Assembly (NCBI RefSeq): GCF_030732985.1
Contig: NZ_JASHJX010000008.1
Location: 1-64,000 of the forward strand
Origin: Nioella sp. MMSF_3534
GTDB lineage: Bacteria; Pseudomonadota; Alphaproteobacteria; Rhodobacterales; Rhodobacteraceae
Reading direction: 5' to 3'
Length of the DNA: 64,000 nucleotides
Below the pieces are notes generated by a model. It ran no database searches. It had not been told where the DNA came from and saw only the letters and a list, made by a program, of their open reading frames with translations. The first letter of the stretch is position 1. Every line of letters starts with the position of its first letter. Made by a program: the position numbers and the translations under genes. This document shows, piece after piece, positions 62,707 to 64,000 of this stretch.

Positions 62707-62807
62707 CGGATGTCTCCTGTAGGGGAAAGGGATCGGAGCCGGTCCGGGCGATCTCTCTCCCCCGGACAAGCTCCAAATCCCCCCTGCCCTTCTCTGCCTC
62801 TCGGGCC

Positions 62808-63326
62808 TCACGCAGCGACCTGCAGCGCCCGGGCGGCGAAGGCGCGCCAGAGCGGGTCGACGAGACGCCCGTCCAGAAGATCGGCGCGGTGGCGCAAATG
62901 AGCCGCCAGATCGGACTTGCCCCAGGCGGACGCGCGGCCCGCCTGCGCGCGCAGCTGGCTTGCCTCGGTCACGACGCCCCGCGCCTCGACCCCGCTCGTC
63001 ACCGGGTGGCACCATGCGACGGCGCTGTCGCTAGCGGCCCCGGCCAGTACAAGGCGCTCGTCGCGATCGAGGATTGCCAGAAACTGGGGCGTGGCATCCG
63101 GGGCCATCCCCTCGGCATGGTCGATCGCGCCCCGCATGGCCTCCGCCAGCGTCGCGAAGCGAGCGAGGACCAACGGGGCGGCCCGGCCCGACATGAGTTC
63201 AGCCGGTGCGCGGCGCGACAGTGTCAGGGCGAAGGGATGATCGGGATCGGTGTCGCCCAAGGGAAAACGCGGCGGGATGCCCCGCGCGTAGACGGTCGGG
63301 TGGATGGGCACGTGCAGATCGAACAT
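62808..63326 (-). CDS. Unknown protein of the element backbone
   Basis: 172 aa, Ala/Arg-rich, soluble: MFDLHVPIHPTVYARGIPPR, LARFATLAEAMRGAIDHAEG and FLAILDRDERLVLAGAASDS. The family is not recognised. Transcribed with its neighbours toward the left. Confidence 0.55.
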   Translation of the reverse strand: MFDLHVPIHPTVYARGIPPRFPLGDTDPDHPFALTLSRRAPAELMSGRAAPLVLARFATLAEAMRGAIDHAEGMAPDATPQFLAILDRDERLVLAGAASDSAVAWCHPVTSGVEARGVVTEASQLRAQAGRASAWGKSDLAAHLRHRADLLDGRLVDPLWRAFAARALQVAA

Positions 63327-63434
63327 GGGGGGATCTCCGACGGCGCGGGAAGCCTCTCTCCCCGCTTCACCGTCAAAGACCGAACCGCCGCCCTCTTCCT
63401 CGAAGGGGCGACGGTGATGGGTCTGGCGGCAGCG

Positions 63435-63896
63435 TCAGAGCTTGCCGAGCGCCCGCAAGCTCAGCTCCGTTCCGGCCCCGACGATGATGTGGTCGTGCAG
63501 CGTCAAACCGAGATATTTGCACCCCTTCTGGATCTCCTTGGTCATGCTGAGATCGGCCTCCGACGGCGTCGGATCGCCCGATGGATGGTTGTGGATCAGG
63601 ATCAGGGCACTGGCGTTCAGCATCAGCGCCCGCTTGATCACCTCGCGCGGATAGACCGAGACATGGTCAACCGTGCCGGTCGAGAGAAGCTCATCGGAGA
63701 TGATGCGGTTCTTGCGATCGAGGTAGAGCACGTGGAAGCGCTCGATGGGCCCTCTGACGCTGAACGCGCAGTAGTCCATCAGCGCCTGCCAACTGCCGAT
63801 GACCGGATTCTGGCTGAGGTATCGGCCAAGAATGTCGCGGGCTTCGAAGACGATGGTTTCTTCCTGGGGAGTCATGGGCGTCTCGCTGACTGGCAT
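63435..63896 (-). CDS. RadC/JAB-domain protein
   Basis: 153 aa. JAMM metal-binding motif ILIHNHPSGDPTPSEADLSM is intact, with DALVHVLYLDRKNRIIS-like strands before it and LGLTLHDHIIVGAGTELSL after it. The N-terminal helix-hairpin-helix region of long RadC proteins is missing, as usual for the short mobile-element (RadC-like) form. Possible role in DNA processing or deubiquitinase-like cleavage; not established. An alternative start lies at the internal MTPQEE. Confidence 0.88.
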   Translation of the reverse strand: MPVSETPMTPQEETIVFEARDILGRYLSQNPVIGSWQALMDYCAFSVRGPIERFHVLYLDRKNRIISDELLSTGTVDHVSVYPREVIKRALMLNASALILIHNHPSGDPTPSEADLSMTKEIQKGCKYLGLTLHDHIIVGAGTELSLRALGKL

Positions 63897-64000
63897 GCGC
63901 CGAGGCCCCCTACCCTTTCGGGGCGGGGCCAGTGGCGTGCTTGTTGAAGGGAAGTGCGCGACCGCCGCGAATGCATGCGGTCGCTGTGTCGAGGTCCGCG

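Noticed and set aside
62889-63947. 352-codon plus-strand frame over the unknown gene and RadC
   Set aside because: Antisense to RadC with its intact JAMM motif; no start signal.

Overview
The window looks like accessory DNA of an alphaproteobacterium, most likely Rhodobacteraceae/Paracoccaceae. This rests on protein style (Hint-domain proteins, virB/virD2/virD4/virC-like transfer genes, the strawberry-notch helicase-methylase block), dense overlapping operons and high-GC coding. No rRNA, tRNA, CRISPR array or replication initiator gene was recognised, so plasmid versus integrative conjugative element (ICE) is undecided.

Layout. 1-7.9 kb: the C-terminal part of a giant Ig-repeat adhesin, its type I secretion ABC transporter (visibly AT-richer), a 3'-truncated IS256-type transposase, the tail of an MmeI-like restriction-modification enzyme, and a Hint-domain protein. 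7.9-14.9 kb: a Hint fragment, a two-component system, and a divergent flavin/PepSY periplasmic redox operon (two PepSY-like proteins, DUF2271, PepSY-flavoreductase, ApbE). 15-19 kb: decayed IS remnants (IS3, IS1380, IS110 and IS481 types), a small secreted protein and a second Hint-domain protein. 19-30.3 kb: a complete VirB-type type IV secretion operon with two lytic transglycosylases, one built inside a VirB5-like frame. 30.6-36.1 kb: cargo, consisting of TolC and HlyD type I secretion genes, a microcin-like peptide with a probable immunity protein too short for routine calling, and a ferric-reductase-like flavoprotein. 36.3-43.4 kb: coupling protein VirD4, VirD2-like relaxase, MobC-like protein, an intergenic block of nested inverted repeats (probable oriT), and VirC1- and VirC2-like genes. 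43.5-44.1 kb: RelBE-type toxin-antitoxin. 44.8-51.3 kb: a candidate undescribed system. 51.5-64 kb: the conserved backbone of the element (WGR, DUF2493, Toprim, 1464-aa methylase-helicase, RES/Xre toxin-antitoxin, small unknown proteins, RadC).

The most interesting part is 44.8-51.3 kb. On the plus strand are an acyl-carrier-like protein, an XRE regulator, an ImmA/IrrE metallopeptidase whose C-terminal domain carries the three signature loops of chagasin (an inhibitor of papain-like peptidases), a papain-like cysteine peptidase with intact catalytic residues, and a thymidylate-synthase-like protein. Converging on them is a MazG-like nucleotide hydrolase followed by a uracil-DNA-glycosylase-like gene broken by a complete IS3-type element; removing the IS and one 10-bp duplication restores the frame exactly. 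A peptidase next to its own candidate inhibitor, with nucleotide and DNA-uracil enzymes, suggests a peptidase-gated defence or stress module. Second in interest are the microcin-like locus at 33.4-34.1 kb and a 265-bp nested inverted duplication at 52.84-53.10 kb.
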